Shown: positions 6,566 through 15,639, counted from the stretch's first letter. The stretch: DNA of 40,589 bases from JANLQX01 sp031423635 (GCA_031423635.1 JANPFX010000052.1:1-40589); one strand, 5' to 3'. Notes: generated from the letters alone by a model not told the origin. Program-made: numbers and translations.

Positions 6566-7522
6566 TCAGTTCCCGGCCAGCGTGGCGACCACGGGGGCGA
6601 AAGCGTCGGCATTGCGGTCCGACAACGTGATGTAGCTGAACCCGTATCGCTCCCGACGTTCGCGAAGGATGTCGCAGATGTGGTCGACGGAGCCGATCAA
6701 CGCGTTCGGATGCGCGGCCATCTCGGGTCCCGACAACCCGAACATGGAGCCCATCTTCTCGGCGGTCGTCGCAGCATCATCGGTCACGACGGAGAAGTAG
6801 GCGCCGATCTCCAGTTCGAGGCTGTCGAAGCGGTCGCCTGCCCCGGCCCGGACCCAGCTCACCTTCTCGTCCATGGCCGACGCGGATGACGACTGCACGC
6901 CGGCAGGCCCGACGACTCCGGCACGGTTGTTGAAGTTGAAGCTGACGACGTCGGCAACGCTCCCGGCGTAGGTGAGCACCTTGCGGGCGCCGCCGCCGAT
7001 CATGAGCGGAGGCCGTGGCCGCTGGGAAGGGAGCGGCTGTCCCGTGAACCCGGTCGCGTTGATGTGTGCGCCTGCGACGTCGATCGGCTCCCCGCTGAAG
7101 AACGCGTCGAAGAACGAAACGGTCTCGGCGAGGCGGGCGATGCGGGTGGGGGCATCGTCCATCGTGAGTCCCATGGCCGTGTATTCACTGGCGGTCCATC
7201 CGGCGCCGAGGCCGAGCTCGAAGCGGCCGTCGCTGAGCATGTCGAGCGTCGCCGCGGTCTTGGCCAGCACCACCGGCTGGTGGTAGTCGATGCACAGCAC
7301 CCTGGCTCCCACCCGCAGCGTCGTCGTGACCGCGGCTGCTGTCGCCATGGCCGGTATGGCAGCCAGCATCTGTCCGCCGTTCGATCCGGTGTCCACGTAG
7401 TGATCGGCCACGAGAAGTGTGCTGTAGCCGAGGTCCTCGGCCTTGCGGGCGAGGTCCTTCCATGCGGTACCCGACGCTGCCGTCGAACTGGACAGGGCGA
7501 AACGAAAGGGCTTCATCGGCAT
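6566..7522 (-). CDS. LLM-class F420/flavin-dependent oxidoreductase
   Basis: The 318-residue protein belongs to the luciferase-like monooxygenase superfamily. It resembles the subgroup found in mycobacteria and relatives that use coenzyme F420 (TIGR03621-like, from memory). Typical segments are the N-terminal FRFALSSS, AEDLGYSTLLVADHYVD near residue 30, RVGARVLCIDYHQPVVLAKTAATLD near 70-95, and DGRFELGLGAGW near 100. Choice of F420 over FMN cannot be proven from sequence. A strong Shine-Dalgarno site GAGGAGG (7530-7536) sits seven bases before the ATG at 7522, so this is the probable first gene of the three-gene operon with the SDR and SnoaL genes. Its expected role is a redox step on a small organic molecule. 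Confidence 0.88.
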   Translation of the reverse strand: MPMKPFRFALSSSTAASGTAWKDLARKAEDLGYSTLLVADHYVDTGSNGGQMLAAIPAMATAAAVTTTLRVGARVLCIDYHQPVVLAKTAATLDMLSDGRFELGLGAGWTASEYTAMGLTMDDAPTRIARLAETVSFFDAFFSGEPIDVAGAHINATGFTGQPLPSQRPRPPLMIGGGARKVLTYAGSVADVVSFNFNNRAGVVGPAGVQSSSASAMDEKVSWVRAGAGDRFDSLELEIGAYFSVVTDDAATTAEKMGSMFGLSGPEMAAHPNALIGSVDHICDILRERRERYGFSYITLSDRNADAFAPVVATLAGN

Positions 7523-7616
7523 GTCATGACCTCCTCAGGTGTGCGACCGGTCGGGTCACGGGTCTGTTGTAGCAGGACTGTCTTCACCGATCACAGCCGA
7601 CACGGGGCCGTCGAGT

Positions 7617-8486
7617 TCAAGGGTGTGGCGTTCCGAAGAGATCACCGACCGCGGCGACGCGTTCCAGAACCTGCGCCGCGGTGAACTTCAAGGCCATCCC
7701 GTCGGCGCCGGCGCGGACCTCGTCCCACGTGATCGGGGTCGACACCGTCGGCGTTGGTCTGGCGCGCAGCGAGTAGGCGCAGACCGTCGTCTTGGCCCGC
7801 ACGTTCTGGCTCCAGTCGATGAGCACCTTGTCGGGACGGAGCTCCTTGGCCTGTTTCGCCACGATCTGGTCGGGGTGCGAGAGCGCGAGACCCTCGGCCA
7901 GCCGCTTCGCCAGTTCGGTCGCGCCGTCGGCGCCCGCATACGGCAATGGCGTAGGAGGTGTCGCGTAGAGCTGCATGCCCTTGGAGCCGCTGGTCTTGGC
8001 GTGCAGGACCATGCCGAGGGGTTCGAGCACCGAGGCGATGATCAGCGCGACGTCGCAACACTCGGCGATCCCCGTCTCCGGGCCGGGATCGAGGTCGAAC
8101 ACGAGCCGGTCGGGGTCCCAGCTGTTGTCGGCGGCGCGATGCATCGGCACGTGGAGCTCGAGCGCAGCGAGGTTGGCCATCCACACAAGAGTCGGGAGAT
8201 CCCGGCACACGATGTAGGTGTTGTCGTGCAGCTCGACCCGTTCGACCCAGTCGGGGGCATGCGATGGGATGTTCTTGTTGTAGAAGCTCTGCCCGTCGAT
8301 TCCGTTCGGGTAGCGCTTCATGGTGATGTTACGGCCGGCGAGGTGGGGCATCATCGTCGGTGCTATGCGCACGTAGTAGTCGATGACCTGACCCTTGGTC
8401 GTGCCATCCGGATACAGCACCTTGTCGAGGTTCGTCAGGGTGAGCTGGCGACCCTCGATCTCTGTCACCAAGCTCTGGCCGGCCAC
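7617..8486 (-). CDS. LigD-type NHEJ polymerase/primase domain protein
   Basis: This 289-residue protein is a stand-alone version of the polymerase module of LigD. The module adds nucleotides (with a preference for ribonucleotides in studied cases) at double-strand breaks. The archaeo-eukaryotic primase motifs are visible: D131 and D133 (VFDLDPG), SGSKG (166-170) and the third Asp D224 (VLIDWSQN). The phosphate-binding N-terminal part (VLYPDGTTKGQVIDYY) is intact. No ligase or phosphoesterase domain is attached. The frame stays open further upstream but that part overlaps ku. GTG at 8486 follows a GAGGACGA site and fits the family N-terminus; GTG at 8468 is an alternative. It lies 31 bases after ku and is probably cotranscribed with it. 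Confidence 0.92.
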   Translation of the reverse strand: MAGQSLVTEIEGRQLTLTNLDKVLYPDGTTKGQVIDYYVRIAPTMMPHLAGRNITMKRYPNGIDGQSFYNKNIPSHAPDWVERVELHDNTYIVCRDLPTLVWMANLAALELHVPMHRAADNSWDPDRLVFDLDPGPETGIAECCDVALIIASVLEPLGMVLHAKTSGSKGMQLYATPPTPLPYAGADGATELAKRLAEGLALSHPDQIVAKQAKELRPDKVLIDWSQNVRAKTTVCAYSLRARPTPTVSTPITWDEVRAGADGMALKFTAAQVLERVAAVGDLFGTPHP

Positions 8487-8517
8487 GTGGTGTCGTCCTC
8501 GTCCCGAGGAGATCGCC

Positions 8518-9321
8518 CTACGATGCCTTCTTGGACTTCGCTGCGGCCAACGAGGCCTCGAGCGCAGCCATGAGGTCGAGCACCTTCGGAGCCTCGGAAG
8601 GCGGCGGCAGCTCATAGACGGTCCCCATGGACTTCGCCTCGATGAGGGCTTGGACCTTCTCGCGGTAGTCGTCGCGATACTGCGAAGGATCGAAGGATTC
8701 CGATGCCGAGGTCTCGACGAGCATCTTGGCCATCGCCAGTTCCTTCTCGGCGATCTCCATCGATCCATCGGGCAGGCCGTCGATCTCGGCGGGGTTGACC
8801 ACTTCGTCGGCATAGAGCAGCGTCTCCATGCACAGCAGGTCGCCCAGCGGACGGATGGCGACGAGGTATTCCTTCGTGCGCATGACAACCTTGGCTATCG
8901 CCACTTTGCGGGTCTCGGTCATCGCCTTGACGAGCAACGCATAGGGACGCGCACCCCCCTTGTCGGGAGCGATGTAGTACGCCTTCTCGAAATACACCGG
9001 GTCGATGTCATCGAGACTGACGAACTCGAGGATCTGCACGGTCTTCTCGTTGTTCGCATCGCGGGGCGCGAGCGCGTCGAGCTCTTCGGGCTCGATCACG
9101 ACGTAGCGATCGCCTCCGAGGTCGTAACCCTTCACGATGTCGTCACCGGCAACTTCCTCGCCGGTCACGGTGGAGACCCGTTTCTGCTTGATCCGGGCGC
9201 CGGTGGAGCGTTCGAGCTGATTGAACGAGATGTCCTTCGACCGTTGCGCGGTGTAGAGCTTCACCGGCACGCTCAGCAGAGCGAAGCTGATCGTTCCGGT
9301 CCAGGTCGGTCGGGCTGCCAT
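8518..9321 (-). CDS. ku: Ku homodimeric DNA end-binding protein
   Basis: Bacterial Ku threads onto broken DNA ends and recruits LigD for non-homologous end joining. The 267-residue protein shows the family N-terminus (WTGTISFALLSVPVKLYTA), the core (FEKAYYIAPDKGGARPYALL) and LVAIRPLGDLLCMETLLYADEV. A short Lys-rich tail ends the protein (AAAKSKKAS), as in other minimal Ku proteins with a C-terminal extension. I place the start at ATG 9321, not the TTG six bases earlier. The ATG gives the expected MAARPTWTG and has a TAGCCT box exactly six bases upstream, which suggests a leaderless mRNA. The next gene is the LigD polymerase; the ligase partner is at 19060-19986. Confidence 0.95.
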   Translation of the reverse strand: MAARPTWTGTISFALLSVPVKLYTAQRSKDISFNQLERSTGARIKQKRVSTVTGEEVAGDDIVKGYDLGGDRYVVIEPEELDALAPRDANNEKTVQILEFVSLDDIDPVYFEKAYYIAPDKGGARPYALLVKAMTETRKVAIAKVVMRTKEYLVAIRPLGDLLCMETLLYADEVVNPAEIDGLPDGSMEIAEKELAMAKMLVETSASESFDPSQYRDDYREKVQALIEAKSMGTVYELPPPSEAPKVLDLMAALEASLAAAKSKKAS

Positions 9322-9327
9322 CGCCAA

Positions 9328-9333
9328 AGGCTA
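9328..9333 (-). promoter_or_regulatory. Candidate -10 box of ku (leaderless type)
   Basis: The minus strand reads TAGCCT TTGGCG ATG. The six-base spacing supports ATG 9321 as the ku start and suggests that ku is transcribed apart from lhgO. Confidence 0.55.
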
Positions 9334-9364
9334 ACGCCGGGTCGAGCGTCGGTCGACGGTTCGC

Positions 9365-10570
9365 CTATCGCGATGTGACGAGCTCACTGACCCGTTGGGC
9401 GACGTGCTTGGCGATCTCCAGAGAAGCCGTGGCCGCGGGGGACGGAGCATTGCAGACGTGGAGGGCGTTCGGCCCTTCGACGAGAAGAAAATCGTCGACC
9501 AGGCCACCGTCACGGCGCAGCGCCTGCGCCCGAACGCCGGCCGGCGACGGTTCGAGATCGTCGGAAACGACTTCCGGGATGAGCTCCTGCAAGCTGCGGG
9601 TGAACCGGCCCTTGCTGAAGGAGCGGAGCATCTCCTCGACGCCATCGCGCCAGTGCTTCTTGGCCAGTCTTGCGAACCCCGGGTAGGTGAGCACCTCGGC
9701 AAGGTCCCGCAGGTTGATGTCGCGCTTGCGATAGCCCTCGCGTTTGAAGGCGAGCACGGCGTTCGGGCCGCAGTGCACGTTGCCGTCGATGATGCGGGTG
9801 AAGTGCACACCGAGGAACGGGAAGTCGGGATTGGGAACCGGATAGACGAGACCCTTCACCAGGTGTCGGCGATCGTGGCGCAGTTCGTAGTACTCGCCCC
9901 GGAAGGGGACGATCTTGGCCTCCGGGTCGCCACCGCCCTGGCGGGCGAGCCGGTCGCTCTGCAGCCCCCCGCACGTGACGAGCACATCGGCCTGCACGTC
10001 GCCTCCCGTGGTGCTCAGCCGATATCCGGCTCCGTCCCGATCGATGGACGTGACCTCGACGCCCGTGCGAACGGTGACGCCGTTCGTCGCGGCATCGCTC
10101 GCGAGCGCTCGACAGATCCCCACGTAATCGATGATGCCGGTGCTCAGGACGTGCACTGCCTTCACGGAATGGACGTGGGGCTCGATCGTCTTGGCCTCGT
10201 CGGCGTCTATGAGACGAACGGGGATGTCGTTCTCCTTCCCCCGCTCGTAGAGCTTGAGTAGACCGGGTATCTCCGACTCTTTGGTGGCGACGATGAGCTT
10301 GCCGCAGATCTCGTAGGAGACACCGTGCTCCTTCGCGAACTCGACGATCGACTCCGCCCCGGCACGGCACATCGTCGCTTTGAGGCTGCCCGGCTTGTAA
10401 TAGATCCCGGAGTGGATCACCCCGGAATTGCGCCCGGTCTGATGGCGGGCAAGGTCGGATTCCTTCTCGAGAAGCGTGATCGACGACCCCGGACGCTGGT
10501 GAGAAAGCGTCCACGCCGTCGCCAGACCGACGATTCCTCCGCCCACGACCACGATCTGTTCGTTCTTCAT
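9365..10570 (-). CDS. lhgO: L-2-hydroxyglutarate oxidase (LhgO family)
   Basis: This FAD enzyme oxidises L-2-hydroxyglutarate to 2-oxoglutarate, either with oxygen or by passing electrons to quinone. The 401 residues match the family in length. The N-terminus has the dinucleotide-binding motif VVVGGGIVGLATAW. Then come LLEKESDLARHQTGRNSGVIHSGIYYKPGS, a strong family signature near residue 35-63, and IDYVGICRALA. The C-terminus has the second FAD contact region (NALHVCNAPSPAATASLEIA). It is divergent from the MFS gene across an 85-base gap. Ku follows on the same strand after a 43-base gap that contains a likely ku promoter. L-2-hydroxyglutarate is a side product of TCA-cycle enzymes, so this is probably metabolite repair. 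Confidence 0.92.
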   Translation of the reverse strand: MKNEQIVVVGGGIVGLATAWTLSHQRPGSSITLLEKESDLARHQTGRNSGVIHSGIYYKPGSLKATMCRAGAESIVEFAKEHGVSYEICGKLIVATKESEIPGLLKLYERGKENDIPVRLIDADEAKTIEPHVHSVKAVHVLSTGIIDYVGICRALASDAATNGVTVRTGVEVTSIDRDGAGYRLSTTGGDVQADVLVTCGGLQSDRLARQGGGDPEAKIVPFRGEYYELRHDRRHLVKGLVYPVPNPDFPFLGVHFTRIIDGNVHCGPNAVLAFKREGYRKRDINLRDLAEVLTYPGFARLAKKHWRDGVEEMLRSFSKGRFTRSLQELIPEVVSDDLEPSPAGVRAQALRRDGGLVDDFLLVEGPNALHVCNAPSPAATASLEIAKHVAQRVSELVTSR

Positions 10571-10643
10571 CGCTCTACCAATCGTCGCGGATGGCCGCGC
10601 ACCTTGAGTTCACTGAGGTTGCCACACCCCGCTCGGGGCCCGG

Positions 10644-10649
10644 TACGGT
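10644..10649 (+). promoter_or_regulatory. Candidate -10 box of the MFS gene (leaderless type)
   Basis: TACGGT is followed by six bases (TCATCG) and the GTG start at 10656. A TTGCCA at 10619-10624 could be the -35 box with a 19-base spacer. No Shine-Dalgarno site is visible. Confidence 0.55.
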
Positions 10650-10655
10650 TCATCG

Positions 10656-11918
10656 GTGCTCTGGTCGCTTCTTCGTCGGAACCGCGATTACCGAACGCTG
10701 TTGGTGGCGCAGATCATCTCGTTCGCCGGCGACTGGTTCGCCACCGTGGCCTTAGCCGGCCTGGTGCTCGACCGGACCGACTCGGATCTGCTCGCCACTC
10801 TGGTGTTCGTGGTCTCGGCACTGCCGGCGTTCCTGGTCACACCGCTCTCCGGGCCGGTCGCCGATCGATTCGACCGTCGCCGGATCATGGTGGTCTGCTC
10901 GCTGCTGCAGGGTGTCGTGGCCCTGGGTTTCCTGGCCTCGCAGACGCGCTGGATCGGATTCGGCTTCATCGCGCAGGGCGGTATTGCCGGCATCGGAGCG
11001 TTCTTCGGGCCCGCGTCGCAGGCGGCGATCGTGAACCTTGTCGATCCGGATGATCTTCCGACGGCGCTGGCCGCCTCATCATCGGTCTGGGGGGCGATGC
11101 TCGCCATCGGCTCCGGCCTCGGGGCTCTCGTGGCCAGTCAGTTCGGTCGTTCCACGGCCTTCGGCCTGAACGCGGCGAGCTTCCTCATCGCGGGACTGTT
11201 GATCAGCACCATCCGGGGGAAGACGTCCCAGCGGGCCGCCGGCGCGCCCCGTCAGCCGATGCGACCGATCGCGGATTCGGTCGAGGCGATCCGCTATGCC
11301 CGATCGAATCGGTACATCAAAGTGTTCTTCTTCTCGAAGGCGGGATTCGGACTCGGAACCGGAGTGGTCGGTCTGCTCGCGGTCTTGGCGAAACGCCGTT
11401 TCGCCGCCGGTGACGGCGGCACCGGAGTCCTCCTCTTCGCCCGAGGACTCGGCGTGCTGAGCGGCCCGTGGTTCGTCCGCATCGCTGCTCGGCGCGGACT
11501 CTCCGGAGTGATCGCCTGCTGCGGCGTCGGAGCGATCGTCTACGGCCTCGGGTACCTCTTCGTCTCCTGGGCGACGGCCCTCGCGTTCGCTGCCGTTGCG
11601 GTCTTCCTCGCGCACCTCGGTGGTGGCGCGCAATGGTCCTCGGTAATCTACGGCATCGCCATGACAGCGCCCGACGAGGTCCGCGGTCGGATCGGCGCCG
11701 CGGACTTTGCCCTCGTCACGCTCTCGATGAGCATCTCCCTCGGTGTGGCCGGTTGGGCATCGAGCCACTGGGGTCCCATCTCCACGATCCGTGCGCTTGC
11801 GATCTTGCAGTTGTGCTGGGGTGTGTTGTTCCTCACCCTTACGCGCGGGCTGCGAAATGAACCGGTTGACGCGATGGAACCTCCGGTGACAGCAAGCAGG
11901 CCGCAGCCCGCACAGTGA
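10656..11918 (+). CDS. MFS transporter, exporter-like
   Basis: The 420-residue protein looks like a 12-helix major facilitator of the subgroup containing EntS-like and macrolide-efflux-like exporters. The start RNRDYRTLLVAQIISFAGDWF is typical of that subgroup. The loop between helices 2 and 3 carries the conserved basic motif (GPVADRFDRRRIMVV). Many long hydrophobic segments follow (for example LIAGLLISTI and LAFAAVAVFLAHLGG). The substrate cannot be told. The tail after the last helix is short and Pro/Gln-rich. The GTG start at 10656 is supported by a -10 box six bases before it. It is convergent with the molybdenum hydroxylase gene, with only five bases between the stops and no room for a terminator. 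Confidence 0.88.
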   Translation: MLWSLLRRNRDYRTLLVAQIISFAGDWFATVALAGLVLDRTDSDLLATLVFVVSALPAFLVTPLSGPVADRFDRRRIMVVCSLLQGVVALGFLASQTRWIGFGFIAQGGIAGIGAFFGPASQAAIVNLVDPDDLPTALAASSSVWGAMLAIGSGLGALVASQFGRSTAFGLNAASFLIAGLLISTIRGKTSQRAAGAPRQPMRPIADSVEAIRYARSNRYIKVFFFSKAGFGLGTGVVGLLAVLAKRRFAAGDGGTGVLLFARGLGVLSGPWFVRIAARRGLSGVIACCGVGAIVYGLGYLFVSWATALAFAAVAVFLAHLGGGAQWSSVIYGIAMTAPDEVRGRIGAADFALVTLSMSISLGVAGWASSHWGPISTIRALAILQLCWGVLFLTLTRGLRNEPVDAMEPPVTASRPQPAQ

Positions 11919-11923
11919 CGGCG

Positions 11924-14170
11924 TCAGCCTTGCGCAGCCTTGAGGCCGGCGAGTACCCGGGAAGGGGTCAGCGGGAAACGGTCGAACCAGACTCCCGTCG
12001 CGTCGTGGAGTGCTGCGGTGACCGCCGGGGTGTAGGTCATGTACGGCATCTCGGACATCCCCCTCACACCGAAAGGCCCCAGGGGGTCGGCGAGCTCGAG
12101 GACGACGGACTCGACCCGCCGTGGGATGTCGCCGATGCCCGGGATCAGATAGCCGGAGAAGCGGGGGTTCGTGATGTGCCCGTCGCTGACCTGCAGGTCT
12201 TCGCTGAGGGCATAGCCGTGGGCCTGCACCACGCATCCTTCGATCTGTCCGACAACGCCCATCGGGTTGACGGCACGGCCGACGTCATGCGCGCTTACGA
12301 CATTGTCGACGACGATGTGGCCGGTCTCGGTATCGACGCTGAGCTCGACCACCTGCGCGACGTAGCCGTAGGAGAAGTTCGGTATGCACGAACCGTCGAC
12401 CGGGCTCAGCGGCTCCGTCGGCGGAGGCGTGTAGCGGAAACGGCCGATCGCCGGACGGGCACCTTCTCGCCAGGCCTTGTCGGCCTCCTCGGCCGCCCCG
12501 AGGATCGAGTTGCCCGACATCCACGTGAGCCGGCTTGCGCTCGCCGATCCGGAGTCGCCCGATGTTGAGGTGTCGGAGAACACGCCCTTGACCTTCTCGA
12601 CCGGCAGGCCGACCGCCTCGGCGGCCATCTGGAGGAACGCGGTGTGGGCGCCCTGCCCGACATCGGCTCCGCCGTGGAACACGGTTGCTGCGGTCGGGGA
12701 TTCGTCGCCTTCCCCGCCGAAGAGATGGATCTCCGCCTCGCAGCGCTCGGGGAACCCGAAGGAGAATCCGATGTTCTTGTACGCGCACGCAATGCCGCGG
12801 CCCCGCTTGATCGCTCCGACAACTGCGGGGAGCGACGCCACCGGTGAGAACGGCTGCCCGTAGGCGAGCGGTTCGTCGAAGTGTGACCGCTCGCCGCAGG
12901 CCTCGAGCACCTCGGGAAGCGTGACGCCGGTGGGCATGACGGTCTGGGTGATGCCGATGCTCCCTTCCCGCAGGACGTTGCGACGACGGATCTCGACCGG
13001 ATCGATGCCCAGAGCCTCGGCGAGCTTGTTCATCTGGCTTTCCGCGACGAACGTTCCCTGCGGACCGCCGAAGCCTCGAAACGCCCCGCCGATCGCCGCG
13101 TTCGTGTAGACGCCGTAGCTGTCGACCTTGGCGTTCGGGACCTCGTAGGCACCGCAGATCGCCAGGTGCAGGTTCCCGAGGACTTTGTTGGTGGTGTAGT
13201 TGTAGCCGCCGGCGTCGAGGTAGGCGGTCGCCTCGCACGCAAGCAGCTTCCCGTCGGCTGCCGCTGCCCATCTGGCATGGGCCTTGCCCCGATGGCGTTT
13301 GTGGTGGCCGACGATCGACTCCTCGCGGGACCACACCGTGGCAACCTTGCGATCGATGCCGAGAGCGCGGAGTCGCCTCGCGGCAAGGGCGAGCACGATC
13401 TGCAGGGTCATGTCCTCTCGACCTCCGAACGCGCCGCCGATCGCCGGGTAGATGACGCGCACGTCCGTCTTGGGCAGGTCGAGGGCGTGGGCGATCTGCT
13501 CGAGGTCCTCATACGTCCACTGACCGGCGACCTCCACGGTGACCCGACCCTCCTCGTCGATGTACGCGACGCCGGCTTCGGGCTGGAGGTAGGCGTGCTC
13601 CTGGTACGGGAACTCGTAGTCGGACTCGACGATCGCGGCCGCTTCGGCCCACACCGCTTCGGGGTTGCCTTTGCGGATCACGTAGTGGGTGTAGGCGTTG
13701 GTGTCGAGACCGTTCTCGGGATGGAGCATCACGTCAGTCGTAAGTGCACTGTCGATATCGCCGAGGACGGGCAGGGGCTCCCATTCGACGACGATCGAGG
13801 CTGCCGCGGCGTCGCCTTGTTCGACGGTCTCGGCCACGATCACGCAGAGAGCGTCTGCTTCCCAGCGGCTGATGTCGCAACGCGTCGCGGCGCGCCCGGT
13901 GTGCTCCAGGCCGAGCAGTACCGGTTGGTCGAACAAGGTCAGGCCGTACTCGTTGACCGGAACGTCGGCCGCCGTGAGAATGCACACGACGCCGTCGACG
14001 GCGCGGGCGGCATCGAGATCGCAATGGACGAGCCGCGCATGGGCCTGATTGGTGAAAACGACCTTCGCCCAGAGCGCATCGCCCGGAATGAGGTCGGACG
14101 GATACGTGGCAGCCCCGGTGACTTTGGCGAGCGCATCGCGCCGGAGCATCGACTGTCCGACAGCCATCAC
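11924..14170 (-). CDS. Xanthine dehydrogenase-family molybdopterin-binding subunit
   Basis: This is the large catalytic subunit of a molybdenum hydroxylase (xanthine dehydrogenase / aldehyde oxidase / CoxL superfamily), 748 residues as expected. Motifs are the N-terminal GQSMLRRDALAKVTGAATYPSD, PAIGGAFGGREDMTLQ and GGAFRGFGGPQGTFVAE for cofactor binding, and DVGQGAHTAFLQMAAEAVGLP. Near the C-terminus, GVRGMSEMPYMTYTPAVTAAL carries the probable catalytic Glu. The CO dehydrogenase active-site Cys motif is not seen, so CO is unlikely as the substrate. A purine, N-heterocycle or aldehyde is possible. Its start overlaps the stop of the FAD/2Fe-2S subunit by four bases (ATGA), so the two form one enzyme. 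No maturation gene (XdhC/CoxF type) is in the window. Confidence 0.92.
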   Translation of the reverse strand: MMAVGQSMLRRDALAKVTGAATYPSDLIPGDALWAKVVFTNQAHARLVHCDLDAARAVDGVVCILTAADVPVNEYGLTLFDQPVLLGLEHTGRAATRCDISRWEADALCVIVAETVEQGDAAAASIVVEWEPLPVLGDIDSALTTDVMLHPENGLDTNAYTHYVIRKGNPEAVWAEAAAIVESDYEFPYQEHAYLQPEAGVAYIDEEGRVTVEVAGQWTYEDLEQIAHALDLPKTDVRVIYPAIGGAFGGREDMTLQIVLALAARRLRALGIDRKVATVWSREESIVGHHKRHRGKAHARWAAAADGKLLACEATAYLDAGGYNYTTNKVLGNLHLAICGAYEVPNAKVDSYGVYTNAAIGGAFRGFGGPQGTFVAESQMNKLAEALGIDPVEIRRRNVLREGSIGITQTVMPTGVTLPEVLEACGERSHFDEPLAYGQPFSPVASLPAVVGAIKRGRGIACAYKNIGFSFGFPERCEAEIHLFGGEGDESPTAATVFHGGADVGQGAHTAFLQMAAEAVGLPVEKVKGVFSDTSTSGDSGSASASRLTWMSGNSILGAAEEADKAWREGARPAIGRFRYTPPPTEPLSPVDGSCIPNFSYGYVAQVVELSVDTETGHIVVDNVVSAHDVGRAVNPMGVVGQIEGCVVQAHGYALSEDLQVSDGHITNPRFSGYLIPGIGDIPRRVESVVLELADPLGPFGVRGMSEMPYMTYTPAVTAALHDATGVWFDRFPLTPSRVLAGLKAAQG

Positions 14171-15630
14171 TTCACCTCAGCGTTCAGCGCGGCAACTTCG
14201 ACCGCTTCGATGATCTTGTAGTAGCCGGTGCAACGGCAGAGGTTCCCGGCGAGACCCTGGGTGATCTGTTCCGGACTCGGTCTCGGTGTTTCGTCGATCA
14301 GCGCGGCACTGGCGACGAGGAATCCTGGGATGCAGTACCCGCACTGCACGGCGCCCTTCTCCACGAACGCACGCTGGATCGGATGCAACGCCTCGGCGTT
14401 GGCCAGACCCTCGACGGTGGTGATGGTCGCCGCGTCTGCCCGGGCCGCCGGTACCAGGCAGGACATCACCGCCGCTCCGTCGAGCATGACAGTGCACGCT
14501 CCGCACTCGCCCTCGGCGCAGCCCTCTTTGGTCCCTTTGAGCCGGAGGTCTTCGCGGAGCCAGTCGAGCAGCGTCTTTCCAACCGCGCCCGCAGACCGAT
14601 GCACCGCTCCGTTGATCGTGGTGGCAATGACCGTCGTGGTGTCGATCACCCCCGTTGCCCTTGGCGATGGGGTGCTGTCGGCTTCGCGCAGGCACGGGGC
14701 GTCGACCGGCCAACGCTCGGCCTGCCGGCGCTGGGCGATCGTCGTCAACGTCCGTTCGACGAGCACCCCGATGGTGTCGAGCCGGTACTGCGCCGTTGCC
14801 CTCACATCGTCGAGAGGAGTCGCTGCGGCGAGCACGGCTGCTGATGCCCGAGCGATCGCGCGAACGTCGAGCTTGCTGCCGACCAGTGCGGACTCGGCGG
14901 CATCAACGAGGAGTACCTTCGATGCCACGCTGCCGATTGCTATGTGCGCCGATGAAACCGTTTCGCCGTCGTCGGCGAACCCCACCACCGCGGCGAGATG
15001 AATCACCGAGATCGCCTGGGCCGATCGGTTGCCGAGCTTCACGTAGAGGCCACGCTCGTTCGGCTTCGTCAGGCGAACGCGCAGTTCCACGACGAGCTCA
15101 TCATCAGCCCGCTGAGTGGACCGGAACCCGGTGATGAACTCGGAAAGCGCAACCGATCTCGTGCCACGCACCGAACGGAGCACGACGGTCGCGCCGAGCG
15201 CGAGCAGGGCACTGATGGTGTCATTGGCCGGGCTGGCGGTGACGATGTTGCCCACGAGGGTGGCGCGGTTGCGGAGTTGAGGCGATCCGACCTCCCAACA
15301 GGCCTGAGCGAGCGGGAGTGCGCGCTCGACCAGCACGGCCGATTGGACGACATCGTTGTGGGTGACCATCGGCCCGAGAACTGCTTCATCCCCAACGACC
15401 CCGATCGACGCCGCGCCGGGGATCCGACTGATGTCGATGAGCAGTGCAAGCCCGGCGCGGGCATTGCGATCGATCTCGACGAGAAGGTCGGTCGCTCCGG
15501 CAATCGGGCGGGCCGCTGCGCCGTAGGTGCCGAGGAGCTTCACTGCGTCGTCGATCGACGCAGGTGCGACGTAGGCCGGAGGCGGAGCGGTGTGCCGTTG
15601 GACAGGATGCAGGTGCGTTGCGGTACTCAC
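14167..15630 (-). CDS. Molybdenum hydroxylase FAD-domain / 2Fe-2S-domain fusion subunit
   Basis: This 487-residue protein carries both electron-transfer modules. Residues about 18-300 are the FAD domain (RPIAGATDLLVEI; NRATLVGNIVTASPANDTISALLALGA). Residues about 332-480 are the two 2Fe-2S domains: C371, C376, C379 and C391 (CAEGECGACTV ... SCLVP), then C430/C433 (CGYCIPG) and C465/C467 (CRCTGYY). The order FAD then 2Fe-2S is the reverse of the usual XdhA order, where the iron-sulfur domains come first. A low-complexity linker (about 300-332) joins the modules. GTG at 15630 has a GAGAGG site five bases upstream. It lies nine bases after gntR and overlaps the catalytic subunit gene by four bases, so the three genes form an operon. 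Confidence 0.92.
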   Translation of the reverse strand: MSTATHLHPVQRHTAPPPAYVAPASIDDAVKLLGTYGAAARPIAGATDLLVEIDRNARAGLALLIDISRIPGAASIGVVGDEAVLGPMVTHNDVVQSAVLVERALPLAQACWEVGSPQLRNRATLVGNIVTASPANDTISALLALGATVVLRSVRGTRSVALSEFITGFRSTQRADDELVVELRVRLTKPNERGLYVKLGNRSAQAISVIHLAAVVGFADDGETVSSAHIAIGSVASKVLLVDAAESALVGSKLDVRAIARASAAVLAAATPLDDVRATAQYRLDTIGVLVERTLTTIAQRRQAERWPVDAPCLREADSTPSPRATGVIDTTTVIATTINGAVHRSAGAVGKTLLDWLREDLRLKGTKEGCAEGECGACTVMLDGAAVMSCLVPAARADAATITTVEGLANAEALHPIQRAFVEKGAVQCGYCIPGFLVASAALIDETPRPSPEQITQGLAGNLCRCTGYYKIIEAVEVAALNAEVK

Positions 15631-15639
15631 TCGGGCCTC

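Noticed and set aside
8487..8888. Open extension of the LigD-polymerase frame into ku
   Set aside because: The extension is Arg/Ser-rich shadow sequence of ku; the family N-terminus begins just after GTG 8486.
9322..9327. TTG start for ku six bases upstream
   Set aside because: The ATG at 9321 gives the usual Ku N-terminus and the exact six-base spacing to the TAGCCT box.
11919..11923. Terminator between the MFS and molybdenum hydroxylase genes
   Set aside because: Only five bases separate the two convergent stops and no stem stands out.
13166..14221. 351-codon open frame opposite the molybdenum hydroxylase subunit
   Set aside because: The composition is typical of a shadow frame and it shows no domain; the minus-strand gene has all family motifs.
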